Source: Candidatus Kapaibacterium thiocyanatum
GTDB taxonomy: Bacteria > Bacteroidota > Ignavibacteria > Kapaibacteriales > Kapaibacteriaceae
Direction: 5' to 3'
Assembly: GCA_001899175.1 (NCBI GenBank)
Contig: MKVH01000024.1
Location: forward strand, 744,001-808,000
DNA: 64,000 nucleotides
The notes below the pieces were generated by a model. It was not told where the DNA came from and made no database searches. It saw only the letters and a list, made by a program, of their open reading frames with translations. The translations under genes and the position numbers were made by a program. This document shows positions 16,471 to 25,871 of this stretch, piece by piece (the stretch's first letter is position 1; the number at the start of each line of letters is the position of its first letter).

Positions 16471-19400
16471 CTACTTGACGACCGTGAAGACACGCGTCGT
16501 CGTGTACGGTCCGGACAACATCCGCAGATAGTAGATGCCGTTGGCCAGATCCCGCGTGTCGATGTCCAGGGAGTACTCGGCCGACGGACCGACGTCCGTG
16601 GTGATGGTGCGGACGATGTTGCCCATGCCGTCTACCACCTCGAACATCGTGGCCAGCTCGATACCCGTCGTATACGTCACGGACACCATGTCCTGGGCCG
16701 GGCTCGGATACGGAGCCATGAGGCCGAACTGCTGCGCTCCGAACCTGACGAGGCGGCCTGCCGTGAAGCAGACGCGCTTCATTTCGATCTCTCCCGAGTC
16801 TCCCGATGGAATCAGGCAGGACAGGTTGGTGGCGAGGTCGGCGGTGATAGGAAGTGTCGAGTCGATGTTGAGGAAGACGTCGAACATCGGCGTCATGAAG
16901 TCGCCGTTCTGCAGATACGTGCCCGGTGCCGCCGTTGCGCGGACCGTCAGCTCACCCGGTACGGACTGGTCGGGCGAGAACGTCCATCCCGTCTGTTGCG
17001 GATTGATGAAGGTGCCGTTGAAGCGCATGTAGCGGGCCGGATACGTGAAGCGTACCGTGACGTCCGTGATCCGGACCGTATCCAGGTCGGGGAAGGTAAC
17101 CCGGACCGGGGTGGGAACGGCCTGGCCGACGATACCCGAGGGAATCGTGCCGAAGCGCAGATCGATCGGCGTGCGTACACCGCGGCCCGTGGCGTTGATG
17201 TTCAGGCCCAGCCCCTGATCGTTGGGAATCGAATAGGAGACGTTGTAGGTCATCACGGCCGTCGGGCTGAAGACCAGCTCCAGCGTGCGGTTGCCTCCGG
17301 CGGGAACGATGAAGGCGCCCATCTCGGAGAGCGAGAAGTTGGCGACGTCACCGGTGGCGACTGGGGCCTGGCAGACGAGGGGGAACTGTGGATTCGGATT
17401 CTGGATGACGATCGTGGAAACGGTCTTCGTCGCACAGGTCAGTACGTCACCGAAGTCGACCGGTGGCAGATCCGAAGGCTTGGTGCCGACGCCCGTGACG
17501 TCGACGCACGACTGCGCATAGGGCGGCATGTCGTCGGGTCCCGGCTTGCCGTCGTGCATGATGCAGACGCTTACCGTGCGTATACCTTCGGCCTGCGGCG
17601 TGAAGCGTACCTGGAGTGTGAGCGGAGTTCCGTTCGGCTGGATGGTCACGGCCGACGACGGTGGGGGAGATACCCACGTGAAGTCGGCTTGCGACGCCGC
17701 GAAGTCCACGCTGTAGATGGTGAGCGGGCTTTCCGCATCGGAGTTGCCGATCACGACCGTCCCGATTTCGGGCGATTGCTGAAGTACCGTCCACGGGCCG
17801 AAGGTATAGCCCTTCGGATCGATGACGGGCAGATAGCCCTTGCCCTTGGCTTCACCCACGAGCGGCGTGGACTGACCGGCGACGGCTGCCGTTACGGTCA
17901 CGACGTGACTGTTCCTGTCCTGCGGTTCGTAGCGGACGGGAATCGGCAACGTGTCGCCGGGTTGGAGGGTGCGCGGAGTGCCGGGAAGTGTGAGCTTCAG
18001 ATGCGGATTATTCGGATCCGACGGCGTCAGCGACGTGATGGTGGCCGGATCGCTGCTGAGGTTGCGGATGACGATGACGTCGTTGTTCACGGTGAGGAGG
18101 CGGCGCAGACCGAAGTCCACGTTCGAGATGCTGAGCTCCGGTGCGAGGATCTGTGCACGCAGGTCCGTGATGGGCGTGCCGCATTCCGTAGGCAGACCGT
18201 AGGAAATGACGGCGGAGCGGACACCGCTCGTGCCCACGACCGGTGTGAACGTGATGTCGGCCGTCAGGCAGCCGCCCGGAGGAATGTTGAACGGACCCGA
18301 CGGGGTCACGACGAATTCACCGCCCGGCGCTACGCTGAGGGTACCGGACAAGGGCGTGGGGCTATCGTTGCGCAGCAGGCAGACGCCCGTGATGCTGAGA
18401 GGCGTGCCGATGATGGTCTTGCCGAGATCGGCCACTTCCTGGACCTTCCAGGTGCATGGAGCGAGGCCGTTCCCTTCGAGAACGAGCTGTGCCACGGTAT
18501 TGCACGTGCCTTCGACCGTCAGGGTGCCGGTCCGCATGCCCGTTCCCGTCGGCTTGAACTCGAATTCGATGGCGATGCACTGTCCTGGTGCGAGGCGTAC
18601 GTTCCTGAGCTCGCCCACCACACGGAAGTCTCCACCGTTCGGACCACCGACCGTGGCCGTGGAAACGACGACGGGATAGTCACCGGTGTTGCAGAGCAGG
18701 GCGGTGAAGGCCTTGGACGAGGACTGGCCCTGTGCTGTGGGGTCCATCGTGACGGACGGCGACGAGAAGGACAGTTCCGGTGCGAGGACCTTGAAGGAGG
18801 AATCGCTGGCATCCTGCGAGGCCGGTGCCGCACAGAACTTGGAAACGAAGACGTCGGTCAGACCGTTGTTCGGCAACGTGATCGTGCTTGCGCCGGCGAA
18901 GGTCCTGGTACCGGTATAGGAATCCGTTTCGTAGACGCAGCCAGCGGCATCGGTGACGCGCTTCGAGCTGTACTGGAAGCTCGGCGGAGCCCCGGCGTTC
19001 GGCGTCAGCCGCGCATAGCCGTCCTTGTCGTAGATCACGTAGTAGGAGCGGGCATTGTTGTCGTTGTAGCGTACTTCCTCGTACTGCATGGTACCGCGGT
19101 TGATGCCTACGCGGATGAAGCCCGTGAACCGGCCTGCGACGACCACTTCGGGGTCACCCGTCGCATTGTAGCGGATACCGATGGCACTCGCGTCGGCGGT
19201 ACAGCGGCTCAAGCCGTTCCCCGTGCCGTAGGCGCCCCAGTCGAGGGCGCCGTCGGCCCTGAACCTGAACACGAACATGTTGCGCGTATCGAGGTCGTTG
19301 GGAGCGAAGGACAGCGGCAGCGAGCCGAAGAGGGCGTTCTTGCTGCTGAAATATCCTGCCACATAGACGTTGCCGGCACGGTCCACGACGTGCCCGATCA

Positions 19401-21174
19401 CCCGCTCGTCATTGTTGCCGTTTCCTGTGAGGAGCGTCGTCTTGACGATCTTGCCATCGGCATCCATCTCGACGAAGTAGCCGTCGGTATTGCCTGCCGT
19501 ATTGTTCACGACCTGCGTGCCGAACCTCGACGGTCCGTCGAACCAGCCGGAAGCATAGACCTTGATGCCATCCTGGGTGACGGCTACTGCCGCAGCCGTT
19601 TCTGCGCCTGCGCCACCGAGTTGCGTGGCCCAGAGATAGCTGGGAGTGGCCGATACGCTGACGCGCACGCGATACCGTATGCCCGGGCGTGGCGGAAGCC
19701 ATTTGTAGCTGAGACCCGTGACGTCGGCCTGGATGGTGTTCCATGTCTGGCCATCATCCTCGGAGAACTGGAGCAGGACGGGCGTCGTGGGTTGAACTCC
19801 GGCCCACTTGATGGTGACGGTGTCGCACGACGAGACGATCTCTCCACCGTTGGGGGAAGAGAGTACGACCTGTCCCGTACCGCCCACGAGCGTGATGGCC
19901 TGTGGGCACGGGCTGCCGTTCAGCATAAGCTGTGCCGTGCGGAACTGGCGCATGCCCTGCTGGGTGAAGCGCACGACGATCGTCGCTTCCACGCCCACCG
20001 GCAGCGTCATGTTGACGGGATTCGTATTGCCGTTGATCGAGACGAGGGAGAAGTACGTGCTCGGTGTCACCGTCGCCGACGTGATCGTGAACGGTGTGTT
20101 CTGGGGCGTGATCTTCACCGTCGCCGTCTGAGAACTCGCCGGTGCGGGGTCGCCGCAGTACAGAACGGGATCCGATATCAGTACGGAGGCGAGACTTCGT
20201 GGTGGAGTCACGTATTGTACCGTTGCCGACGGACTGGGGTTGCCCCGGAGAAGCGTTACCACCGCAGTGCGCAGGCGAGCCTGGTCATTGCATACGAAGG
20301 GGGAGCGCCATTCCAGCGTACAGATGCGGCGGACCTGGGTTTCGAGCGAGAGGTAGCTGTAGAGATCGACGAGCTTGTCTTCCGTCGTGACGATGGCCTT
20401 GCCGCCCGTGTTGTCGCAGATCTGCTGCAGCACCGGGTGGGTCGTCGTTTCGAGGATCGTGATACCGTAGATCTTGATGCCCTGGGCATTGGCGCTGTCG
20501 GACGTTCTCTTGACGAATTCGTTCGGCTTGTCCATCAGCGGGTTCGGGTGGCCGTCCGTGAGGAAGAAGACGAACTTCGGGACGTCCTGGGGACGCGTGC
20601 GCATCATGGCGAAGACGTTCGGCTCGCCGTCGAAGCACATCTCGTACTTGGTGGCCGTACCGGGCTGGATTTTCTTGATGGAATCGATGAGGACGTTCGG
20701 CCGTTGCTCCCAGTCGCAGATCAATCTGCTGATGCCGTCGAAGCCCAGAATGGCCACGCTCGTGTTCGGCGTGAAGCGTATCCTGTTGATGAAGGCCGTC
20801 ACCGCGTCCTTCACGTATTCGATGCGCTTCTTGTTGCCGACCGTCTCGCCCATGGAGTTGGAGACGTCGACGACGAGCAGGATGCTGGCGGCCGGATCTC
20901 CCACGATGTCGCGGCAGCGTTGCTGCACCGTCGCGGTAAGATCCTGTGGTGCGCCGTTGGCAGCCGTTTCCACGACACGGAAGTCCGTGCTCTTCAGATC
21001 GGTGTATCCATTTCCGGCCGGATCGAGGGCGATGTAGTCGGCCGTGATCGTAGGAAAGTTGGCGGTGTTTACGTTGTACACCGCAAAGTTCTGTGCCCTC
21101 ATCGCAGCGCCCGACAGCAGGCATGCGATGACCATGATGCACAAGTATCGAGCGAAGCGTATCGTTCGAGACAT
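16471..21174 (-). CDS. Large secreted VWA-domain protein with T9SS sorting domain
   Basis: 1567-residue exported surface protein. A signal peptide covers residues 1-27. A von Willebrand A domain occupies about 95-300 with the MIDAS motif Asp103-x-Ser105-x-Ser107 (DVSNSMGE) and FFLTDG at Asp207. A stretch with SPNGGEIVSSCDTVTIKWAG and DDGQTWNTI follows, then a region of Gly/Asn-rich repeats such as DRAGNVYVAGYFS, and several choice-of-anchor-D-like Ig modules. The last ~85 residues (APYPSPAQDMVSV to the end VFTVVK) have the T9SS type A sorting-domain pattern. A strong AGGAGG Shine-Dalgarno just upstream fixes the start. Probably binds a ligand or matrix at the cell surface; partner unknown. 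Confidence 0.85.
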   Translation of the reverse strand: MSRTIRFARYLCIMVIACLLSGAAMRAQNFAVYNVNTANFPTITADYIALDPAGNGYTDLKSTDFRVVETAANGAPQDLTATVQQRCRDIVGDPAASILLVVDVSNSMGETVGNKKRIEYVKDAVTAFINRIRFTPNTSVAILGFDGISRLICDWEQRPNVLIDSIKKIQPGTATKYEMCFDGEPNVFAMMRTRPQDVPKFVFFLTDGHPNPLMDKPNEFVKRTSDSANAQGIKIYGITILETTTHPVLQQICDNTGGKAIVTTEDKLVDLYSYLSLETQVRRICTLEWRSPFVCNDQARLRTAVVTLLRGNPSPSATVQYVTPPRSLASVLISDPVLYCGDPAPASSQTATVKITPQNTPFTITSATVTPSTYFSLVSINGNTNPVNMTLPVGVEATIVVRFTQQGMRQFRTAQLMLNGSPCPQAITLVGGTGQVVLSSPNGGEIVSSCDTVTIKWAGVQPTTPVLLQFSEDDGQTWNTIQADVTGLSYKWLPPRPGIRYRVRVSVSATPSYLWATQLGGAGAETAAAVAVTQDGIKVYASGWFDGPSRFGTQVVNNTAGNTDGYFVEMDADGKIVKTTLLTGNGNNDERVIGHVVDRAGNVYVAGYFSSKNALFGSLPLSFAPNDLDTRNMFVFRFRADGALDWGAYGTGNGLSRCTADASAIGIRYNATGDPEVVVAGRFTGFIRVGINRGTMQYEEVRYNDNNARSYYVIYDKDGYARLTPNAGAPPSFQYSSKRVTDAAGCVYETDSYTGTRTFAGASTITLPNNGLTDVFVSKFCAAPASQDASDSSFKVLAPELSFSSPSVTMDPTAQGQSSSKAFTALLCNTGDYPVVVSTATVGGPNGGDFRVVGELRNVRLAPGQCIAIEFEFKPTGTGMRTGTLTVEGTCNTVAQLVLEGNGLAPCTWKVQEVADLGKTIIGTPLSITGVCLLRNDSPTPLSGTLSVAPGGEFVVTPSGPFNIPPGGCLTADITFTPVVGTSGVRSAVISYGLPTECGTPITDLRAQILAPELSISNVDFGLRRLLTVNNDVIVIRNLSSDPATITSLTPSDPNNPHLKLTLPGTPRTLQPGDTLPIPVRYEPQDRNSHVVTVTAAVAGQSTPLVGEAKGKGYLPVIDPKGYTFGPWTVLQQSPEIGTVVIGNSDAESPLTIYSVDFAASQADFTWVSPPPSSAVTIQPNGTPLTLQVRFTPQAEGIRTVSVCIMHDGKPGPDDMPPYAQSCVDVTGVGTKPSDLPPVDFGDVLTCATKTVSTIVIQNPNPQFPLVCQAPVATGDVANFSLSEMGAFIVPAGGNRTLELVFSPTAVMTYNVSYSIPNDQGLGLNINATGRGVRTPIDLRFGTIPSGIVGQAVPTPVRVTFPDLDTVRITDVTVRFTYPARYMRFNGTFINPQQTGWTFSPDQSVPGELTVRATAAPGTYLQNGDFMTPMFDVFLNIDSTLPITADLATNLSCLIPSGDSGEIEMKRVCFTAGRLVRFGAQQFGLMAPYPSPAQDMVSVTYTTGIELATMFEVVDGMGNIVRTITTDVGPSAEYSLDIDTRDLANGIYYLRMLSGPYTTTRVFTVVK

Positions 21175-21215
21175 GTTCTCCTCCTACTCCATCGTCGTAA
21201 AACGGTAATTCAAAT

Positions 21216-22208
21216 TCACGCGTGTGTCACCGCATCTTCCAGCAACCGCAGCGAGCGATTGTCGGCGTCCAGTTCGGCCTGGACGCCGAGGGGAAGCACG
21301 AGCTTGCTCTTGACGTGGCCGAAGGGCAGACCGTAAACGGCAGGCAACTTCAATGACGAAATACGATCCTGAATGACTTGCTGCAAGGGGAACGACGGTT
21401 CGGACCTGCTCGTACCCTTCGCTTCGCAATCCCTGAAGTTGCCGAGGGCTATCCCTGCACACTGCTGCAATTTCCCTGCCAGCCATAGTTGCGTCAGCAT
21501 CCGGTCGATACGATAGGGCTCTTCGTTGATCTCTTCGAGAAAGAGAATGGCTCCGTTCGTATCGATCTCGTACCTGGTGCCCAACGTGCTCACGATCATC
21601 GCGAGATTACCTCCCGTCAGCCGTCCGCGCGCCAGACCAGGAGAGAGGACGCGGACCTGCGGATCGGAAAATGCCGATGAGCGTCGTTCGGCTTTCGTCG
21701 GTGCCTGCAGGACGACATCCGTCATCGCTGTCGTCGTGAAGGCATCGAATGTGGAAGACGCCACCGGACCATGGAATGTGACGAGGCCACTCAACTGCTG
21801 TACGGCGATGAGCAGCGCCGTGATGTCGCTGAAGCCCATGATGATCTTTCCCGCTGCCCGTATGGCCTGGAAGTCGAGCATCGGCAGGATGCGCATCACG
21901 CCGTATCCGCCGCGGCCGCAGACGATGGCGTCCACCGTAGGGTCGTTCACGAAGTCCATCAGTTCCCTGGCCCGTTCCTCGTCGGGTGCGGCCAGGTAGC
22001 CGTAGCGCTTCGACACATTGGCGCCCAGTTTGACCGTGACGTTCCATCGTTGGCAAAGAGTGATGAAGTCCGACAGCTCCTTCGTCATGACACCACTTGC
22101 GGGGCAGACGATACCCACTGTCTGGCCCGGTGCGATGGCGCCAGGACGTATCAGAGGGCCTGCCGTTCCTTCGCTTGCGGTCGTTTCCGAACCCTTGTCG
22201 CGAGTCAT
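21216..22208 (-). CDS. LD-carboxypeptidase (peptidase S66) family protein
   Basis: Serine peptidase of the LdcA/MccF family, which cuts the L,D bond after diaminopimelate in murein tetrapeptides during recycling. The nucleophile Ser is in IMGFSDITALL; the catalytic Glu and His lie in LFLEEINEEPYRID and YGLPFGHVKSK. The first ATG is at 22208, but the frame continues upstream with a twin-arginine signal (see the separate entry at 22209-22298), so the real product is probably exported and longer. Other S66 enzymes are cytoplasmic or exported. It is separated from the VWA gene by 41 bases. Confidence 0.85.
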   Translation of the reverse strand: MTRDKGSETTASEGTAGPLIRPGAIAPGQTVGIVCPASGVMTKELSDFITLCQRWNVTVKLGANVSKRYGYLAAPDEERARELMDFVNDPTVDAIVCGRGGYGVMRILPMLDFQAIRAAGKIIMGFSDITALLIAVQQLSGLVTFHGPVASSTFDAFTTTAMTDVVLQAPTKAERRSSAFSDPQVRVLSPGLARGRLTGGNLAMIVSTLGTRYEIDTNGAILFLEEINEEPYRIDRMLTQLWLAGKLQQCAGIALGNFRDCEAKGTSRSEPSFPLQQVIQDRISSLKLPAVYGLPFGHVKSKLVLPLGVQAELDADNRSLRLLEDAVTHA

Positions 22209-22298
22209 GGAGGAGGCTACGGCGGGAAGCGCCGTTGCCGCGGCCAGGCTGGTTATGAAGCGACGTCGATTCAGACTCGTCCCCGGATTGCGTTGGAT
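22209..22298 (-). other. Tat-signal N-terminal extension of the LD-carboxypeptidase, lacking a standard start
   Basis: In frame with the peptidase, the codons upstream of ATG 22208 spell TSLNRRRFITSLAAATALP and then AVASS, a good twin-arginine signal. The frame is closed by TGA at 22304-22302. A consensus AAGGAG (minus strand, 22311-22306) stands exactly 7 bases before an ATC codon at 22298-22296, where a start is expected; the only other candidate is a CTG at 22274. So either ATC/CTG is used, or the sequence carries a base error or mutation that destroyed an ATG. Confidence 0.55.
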
Positions 22299-22314
22299 CG
22301 TTCAACTCCTTCAG

Positions 22315-22322
22315 CAAATGTA
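22315..22322 (-). promoter_or_regulatory. TAnnTTTG -7 element for the LD-carboxypeptidase
   Basis: Minus-strand TACATTTG, 16 bases upstream of the ATC at the expected start. Its position predicts transcription beginning near 22310, leaving too short a leader for any start much further upstream. No matching -33 element was seen. Confidence 0.4.
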
Positions 22323-22471
22323 CGAATGTGAGGGAGTTGGACAGAGGCCTTTTTCTGGTCGTACAATATCAATAACTCACGGTATCACGTACGGTTACGG
22401 TGGAATGCACCGATGGGGAAAACTTTTCTCCACGCGATTCTTCCATTCCGAAACCGTATATTCGTGGCTAC

Positions 22472-22558
22472 GGAAAGGTGCAAGAGTGGTTGAATTGGCA
22501 CGCCTGGAAAGCGTGTGTACCGGCAACGGTACCGCGGGTTCGAATCCCGCCCTTTCCG
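22472..22558 (+). tRNA. tRNA-Ser (anticodon GGA)
   Basis: An 87-base class II tRNA. The acceptor stem pairs GGAAAGG (22472-22478) with CCTTTCC (22551-22557), with discriminator G at 22558. The anticodon GGA is at 22506-22508 in the loop CTGGAAA. A long variable arm (GTACCGGCAACGGTAC) and the T arm GCGGGTTCGAATCCCGC are present. The 3' CCA is not encoded (sequence continues CAACC). A TATATTCG box at 22457-22464 may be its -7 element. Confidence 0.96.
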
Positions 22559-22589
22559 CAACCGTCCCTCCGGGGTCATCGAGCCGCAT

Positions 22590-23228
22590 ATGAAGGAAGT
22601 TTCGCAGCAGGCAATGGAGTCGTCAGCCGAGGATGAAGCAGTCATACGCGACATCCTGGCCGGTCATACGAATGCCTTCGCAAAGCTGGAACGGAAGTAC
22701 CGCCGGATCGTCTCCTTCCTGATCCGGAAGATGATCCGCAACGAAGAAGATGTGGAAGATCTCGTACAGGAGACCTTCGTAAAGGCTTATGCGGCCCTAC
22801 CGTCCTTCCAGTTCGAATATCCCTTCTCACGCTGGCTGTACAAGATCGCATCGAACCGATGCATCGACCATCTGCGGAAGCGCCGCTTCCAGTCCGTTTC
22901 ACTCGACGAGCCGATCGCTACCCGCGATGGCGGGGATCTGTACATGGATCCAGCCGACAAGGGGCATACGCCCGATACGGCATTGCTGGCGAAGGAGCGG
23001 GCACAGTTGCTGCGTGAGGCACTGGAGACGATGCCGGAGAAGTACCGCGAAGTCATCCGCCTGCGCCACGAAGAGGAACTGGACTATCTCGAGATCGCCG
23101 AACGACTGAAACAGCCTCTCGGCACGGTCAAGGCCCATCTCTTCCGCGCCCGCAAATTGCTCTACAAGAAGCTGCTCCGTCATGGAAGCCACTTCGAGGA
23201 GTACATGACCGACGAGGACAGGGAATGA
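22590..23228 (+). CDS. Sigma-70 family (ECF-type) RNA polymerase sigma factor
   Basis: 212-residue sigma factor with regions 2 and 4 only. Region 2 includes EDVEDLVQETFVKAYAALPSF and YPFSRWLYKIASNRCIDHLR; region 4 includes MPEKYREVIRLRHEEELDY and the helix-turn-helix EIAERLKQPLGTVKAHLFRA. An ATG at 22590 gives a sensible N-terminus; ATG 22614 is possible, and the frame is open into the tRNA but that cannot be coding. The stop overlaps the start of a LytR_C membrane protein by 4 bases. No classic anti-sigma factor is adjacent, although the membrane protein downstream could be considered. Confidence 0.9.
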   Translation: MKEVSQQAMESSAEDEAVIRDILAGHTNAFAKLERKYRRIVSFLIRKMIRNEEDVEDLVQETFVKAYAALPSFQFEYPFSRWLYKIASNRCIDHLRKRRFQSVSLDEPIATRDGGDLYMDPADKGHTPDTALLAKERAQLLREALETMPEKYREVIRLRHEEELDYLEIAERLKQPLGTVKAHLFRARKLLYKKLLRHGSHFEEYMTDEDRE

Positions 23229-23677
23229 CGGCGAAGCGCCGCCGGCCGTTATGGCCGTGGGTGCTCATTGGCTTGCTGGGCCTGGTCGTGATCGTTCTGC
23301 TCGGCTCGTTCGTCTGGCGACTGTTCAATCCACCCGTGACGCCCTTCGTGGAAGGTGACGGGAACGGAGCCGGACAGCGGCAGGTCATCCAGGTGAACAT
23401 CGTCAACGCTTCCAGGGTCGATGGCGCGGCACAGCGTGCCATGGCCTTCCTTCGGGAACGTGGCTTCGACGTCGTCGAGATTTCTTCGGACCCGGCAACG
23501 GCGCAGCGTTCCCACGTCATCGACCGGCTCGGCGACAGACTGTCGGCCGAAAAGGTAGCGAGCGTCCTCGGTATCGCCGATACGCTCGTCGTCTCCGATA
23601 TCGATTCCATGATGTTCGTCCGCGCCAGCGTGGTGCTCGGTACGGACCTGGAATCGCTCCCGCTCTTCAACGATTGA
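23225..23677 (+). CDS. Membrane-anchored LytR C-terminal domain protein
   Basis: 150-residue protein: short basic N-terminus, one transmembrane helix at about residues 10-32, a linker, then a LytR_C-type domain (VIQVNIVNASRVDGAAQRAM, then a final segment DTLVVSDID and VVLGTD). LytR_C domains occur at the end of LCP cell-wall ligases but also alone, as here; their role alone is unknown. The ATGA overlap with the sigma factor and 23-base spacing to rsfS place it in the sigma-rsfS-argS unit. Confidence 0.78.
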   Translation: MTAKRRRPLWPWVLIGLLGLVVIVLLGSFVWRLFNPPVTPFVEGDGNGAGQRQVIQVNIVNASRVDGAAQRAMAFLRERGFDVVEISSDPATAQRSHVIDRLGDRLSAEKVASVLGIADTLVVSDIDSMMFVRASVVLGTDLESLPLFND

Positions 23678-23687
23678 TACTTATTCC

Positions 23688-23693
23688 AGAGGA
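23688..23693 (+). promoter_or_regulatory. Ribosome binding site deciding the TTG start of rsfS
   Basis: AGAGGA ends 7 bases before TTG at 23701. This favours TTG 23701 over the earlier in-frame TTG at 23674, which lacks a Shine-Dalgarno and overlaps the previous gene. Confidence 0.65.
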
Positions 23694-23700
23694 ACATTCT

Positions 23701-24117
23701 TTGGCCGGATATACGAAACCCCGTACGCAGAAAGGTCGCGCAGTCCTGTGTGCACGTATCGCCCAGGACAAGCTGGCACACGATATCCTGATCCTCGACC
23801 TGTCCGAGATCGAAAGCGCACCCGCCGATTTCTTCGTCATCCTTACCTGTGATTCCGAATCGCAGATACGTGCCGTCGTGGACGCCATCGCCACGAACGT
23901 GAAGCAGGTCGGCTTCGGCAATGCCCGCACCGAAGGACGGAACACGTCGTCGTGGGTCATCCTCGACTACTTCGACATCGTCATCCATGTCATGCTTCCC
24001 GATGCCCGTGACTTCTACAAGCTCGAACGCCTGTGGGGAGATGCGAAGGCCTTCACGCTGACGTCTGCCGGTGCCGCCAAGGCGGTCGCGACGACGAAGG
24101 CACGGAGGGCCGAGTAA
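23701..24117 (+). CDS. rsfS: Ribosomal silencing factor RsfS
   Basis: 138-residue RsfS/YbeB/Iojap protein, which binds ribosomal protein L14 and blocks subunit joining when nutrients are poor. Family blocks seen are ADFFVILTCDSESQIRAVVD, SSWVILDYFDIVIHVM and the ending FYKLERLWGDA. It starts at a TTG supported by AGAGGA. A short Ala/Lys-rich tail follows the domain. It is followed after one base by argS, with argS's Shine-Dalgarno (GGAGG, 24104-24108) inside the rsfS end. Confidence 0.92.
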   Translation: MAGYTKPRTQKGRAVLCARIAQDKLAHDILILDLSEIESAPADFFVILTCDSESQIRAVVDAIATNVKQVGFGNARTEGRNTSSWVILDYFDIVIHVMLPDARDFYKLERLWGDAKAFTLTSAGAAKAVATTKARRAE

Positions 24118-24118
24118 G

Positions 24119-25762
24119 ATGATGCAGCAGTATATCGAGCCGCACATCCGCACCGCCCTGACGTCCATCGGCGTCGATGCCGACACCCCGATCCATTTCG
24201 AGATTCCGCGTCAGGAGGGGCATGGCCACCTCTCGACGACGGTCGCCATGTCGCTCGCGAAGATCCGCAAGAGCAATCCCCGCGCACTGGCCCAGGAACT
24301 CGTGACGGCGATCGGAGAGAACGTGCCTCTGGTCGAACGTATCGATATCGCAGGTCCCGGCTTCATCAACATCACCTTCGCACCGGCCGTCTACCATGCC
24401 ATGCTGCGCGATCTCTCCGCACTTGGCGCGACCATCGGCAGGAGTGACGTGGGTGCAGGCCGTACGGTCAACGTCGAATACGTGAGCGCCAACCCGACGG
24501 GGCAGCTTCATGCAGGACATGGCCGCAACTGCGCCGTCGGCGATACGCTGGCCAACCTGTTCCAGTGGTGCGGTTATCATACGACCCGCGAATACTACTT
24601 CAACAACGCCGGCAACCAGATGAACATGCTGGGCAAGAGTATCTATGCCCGCTATCGTCAGGTGCTCGGCGACGAAGACTACCCGTTCCCCGAAGACGGA
24701 TATCATGGCGACTATCCCCGCACGATCGCCGAGGAGATCCGGAACGAAGTGGGCGATCGCTATCGCGAGGAATCCGCCGAAGCTCTCGTCTTCTGCCGCA
24801 AGCGTGGAGAAGAATGGTGCTTCGCCGCCATCAAGCGTACGCTCGACGTGCTGAACATCCATCACGACGTATTCTTCAACGAGGACTCGCTCTACAGCAG
24901 CGGCAGGGTGGAACAGACCATCGCCGATCTCCGCGCGAAAGGACTCGTCTACGAGAAGGATGGTGCTACGTGGTTCGCACTGTCGCAGCTCGGACAGCAG
25001 CAGGACAAGGTGATCGTGAAAAGCACCGGCGAGCCGACGTACAGGCTTCCCGACATCGCCTATCACCGCGACAAACTGGAGCGAGGTTTCGACGTCATCG
25101 TCGACATCTTCGGCGCCGATCATATCGCGACCATTCCCGACGTCCTGGCCGGTGTGCAGGCCCTCGGCTACGATACGTCGCGCGTGAAGGTCGTCATCCA
25201 TCAGATGGTGTCGTTCATCGAGAACGGCGAGGCCGTCAAGTTCTCCAAGCGCTCGGGCAAGTCCTTCACCCTCGACGATCTCATCGATGAAGTGGGAGCG
25301 GACGTCGTCCGGTTCTTCTTCATCATGCGTGCCGTGGGTACGCACCTCGAATTCGATCTGGGACTCGCGAAGGAGGAAGGGGACAAGAATCCCGTCTTCT
25401 ATCTTCAGTATGCCCATGCCCGTATCTGCTCCATCCTGCGCAAGGCCGCCGAGAAGGGCGTCGCCATCGACGAAGGAGCGGACGTCGGCGTACTCGTCCA
25501 TCCGAAGGAGATCGAACTGATCACGCTGCTGTCCCGCATGCGCACCGTCGTCGAACGGGCCTGCGAGCATCTCGAACCGCATACGCTGGCCGAATACCTG
25601 CGCGATCTCGCAGCCGCGTACCATAACTTCTATCATGACTGCCGCATCCTCGGAAGCGAACCCGCCCTGGAATCGGCCCGTCTCCTGCTGGCCGATGTCA
25701 CCCGTCGTGCCATGTACAACGGCCTGATGATTCTCGGCGTGAAGGCTCCGGAAGTGATGTAA
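24119..25762 (+). CDS. argS: Arginyl-tRNA synthetase
   Basis: 547-residue class I synthetase charging tRNA-Arg. The N-terminal additional domain precedes the HIGH-type signature NPTGQLHAGHGRN. The KMSKS equivalent is KFSKRSGKSF. The C-terminal anticodon-binding domain (for example LQYAHARICSILRKA and AAAYHNFYHDCRIL) ends in the conserved MYNGLMILGVKAPEVM. Start at 24119 rather than 24071 because GGAGG lies 10 bases upstream and the longer form would overlap rsfS with an arginine-rich, non-family N-terminus. Confidence 0.96.
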   Translation: MMQQYIEPHIRTALTSIGVDADTPIHFEIPRQEGHGHLSTTVAMSLAKIRKSNPRALAQELVTAIGENVPLVERIDIAGPGFINITFAPAVYHAMLRDLSALGATIGRSDVGAGRTVNVEYVSANPTGQLHAGHGRNCAVGDTLANLFQWCGYHTTREYYFNNAGNQMNMLGKSIYARYRQVLGDEDYPFPEDGYHGDYPRTIAEEIRNEVGDRYREESAEALVFCRKRGEEWCFAAIKRTLDVLNIHHDVFFNEDSLYSSGRVEQTIADLRAKGLVYEKDGATWFALSQLGQQQDKVIVKSTGEPTYRLPDIAYHRDKLERGFDVIVDIFGADHIATIPDVLAGVQALGYDTSRVKVVIHQMVSFIENGEAVKFSKRSGKSFTLDDLIDEVGADVVRFFFIMRAVGTHLEFDLGLAKEEGDKNPVFYLQYAHARICSILRKAAEKGVAIDEGADVGVLVHPKEIELITLLSRMRTVVERACEHLEPHTLAEYLRDLAAAYHNFYHDCRILGSEPALESARLLLADVTRRAMYNGLMILGVKAPEVM

Positions 25763-25871
25763 GGTCCTGGTGTTACGGGGACCTGGCCGATTTCGGACGA
25801 TACGGGTGAAAACTCAAAACCGGCGAGAATCGTCCACATCGGTCGGGTTCCACCAACCATGAAGAACTGCA

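Noticed and set aside
16996-21336. A 1446-codon open frame on the plus strand, antisense to the VWA protein
   Set aside because: It is Arg/Asp/Gly/Val-rich, lacks any signal or domain pattern, and mirrors the codon structure of the strong minus-strand gene. High-GC RNY coding yields long antisense frames.
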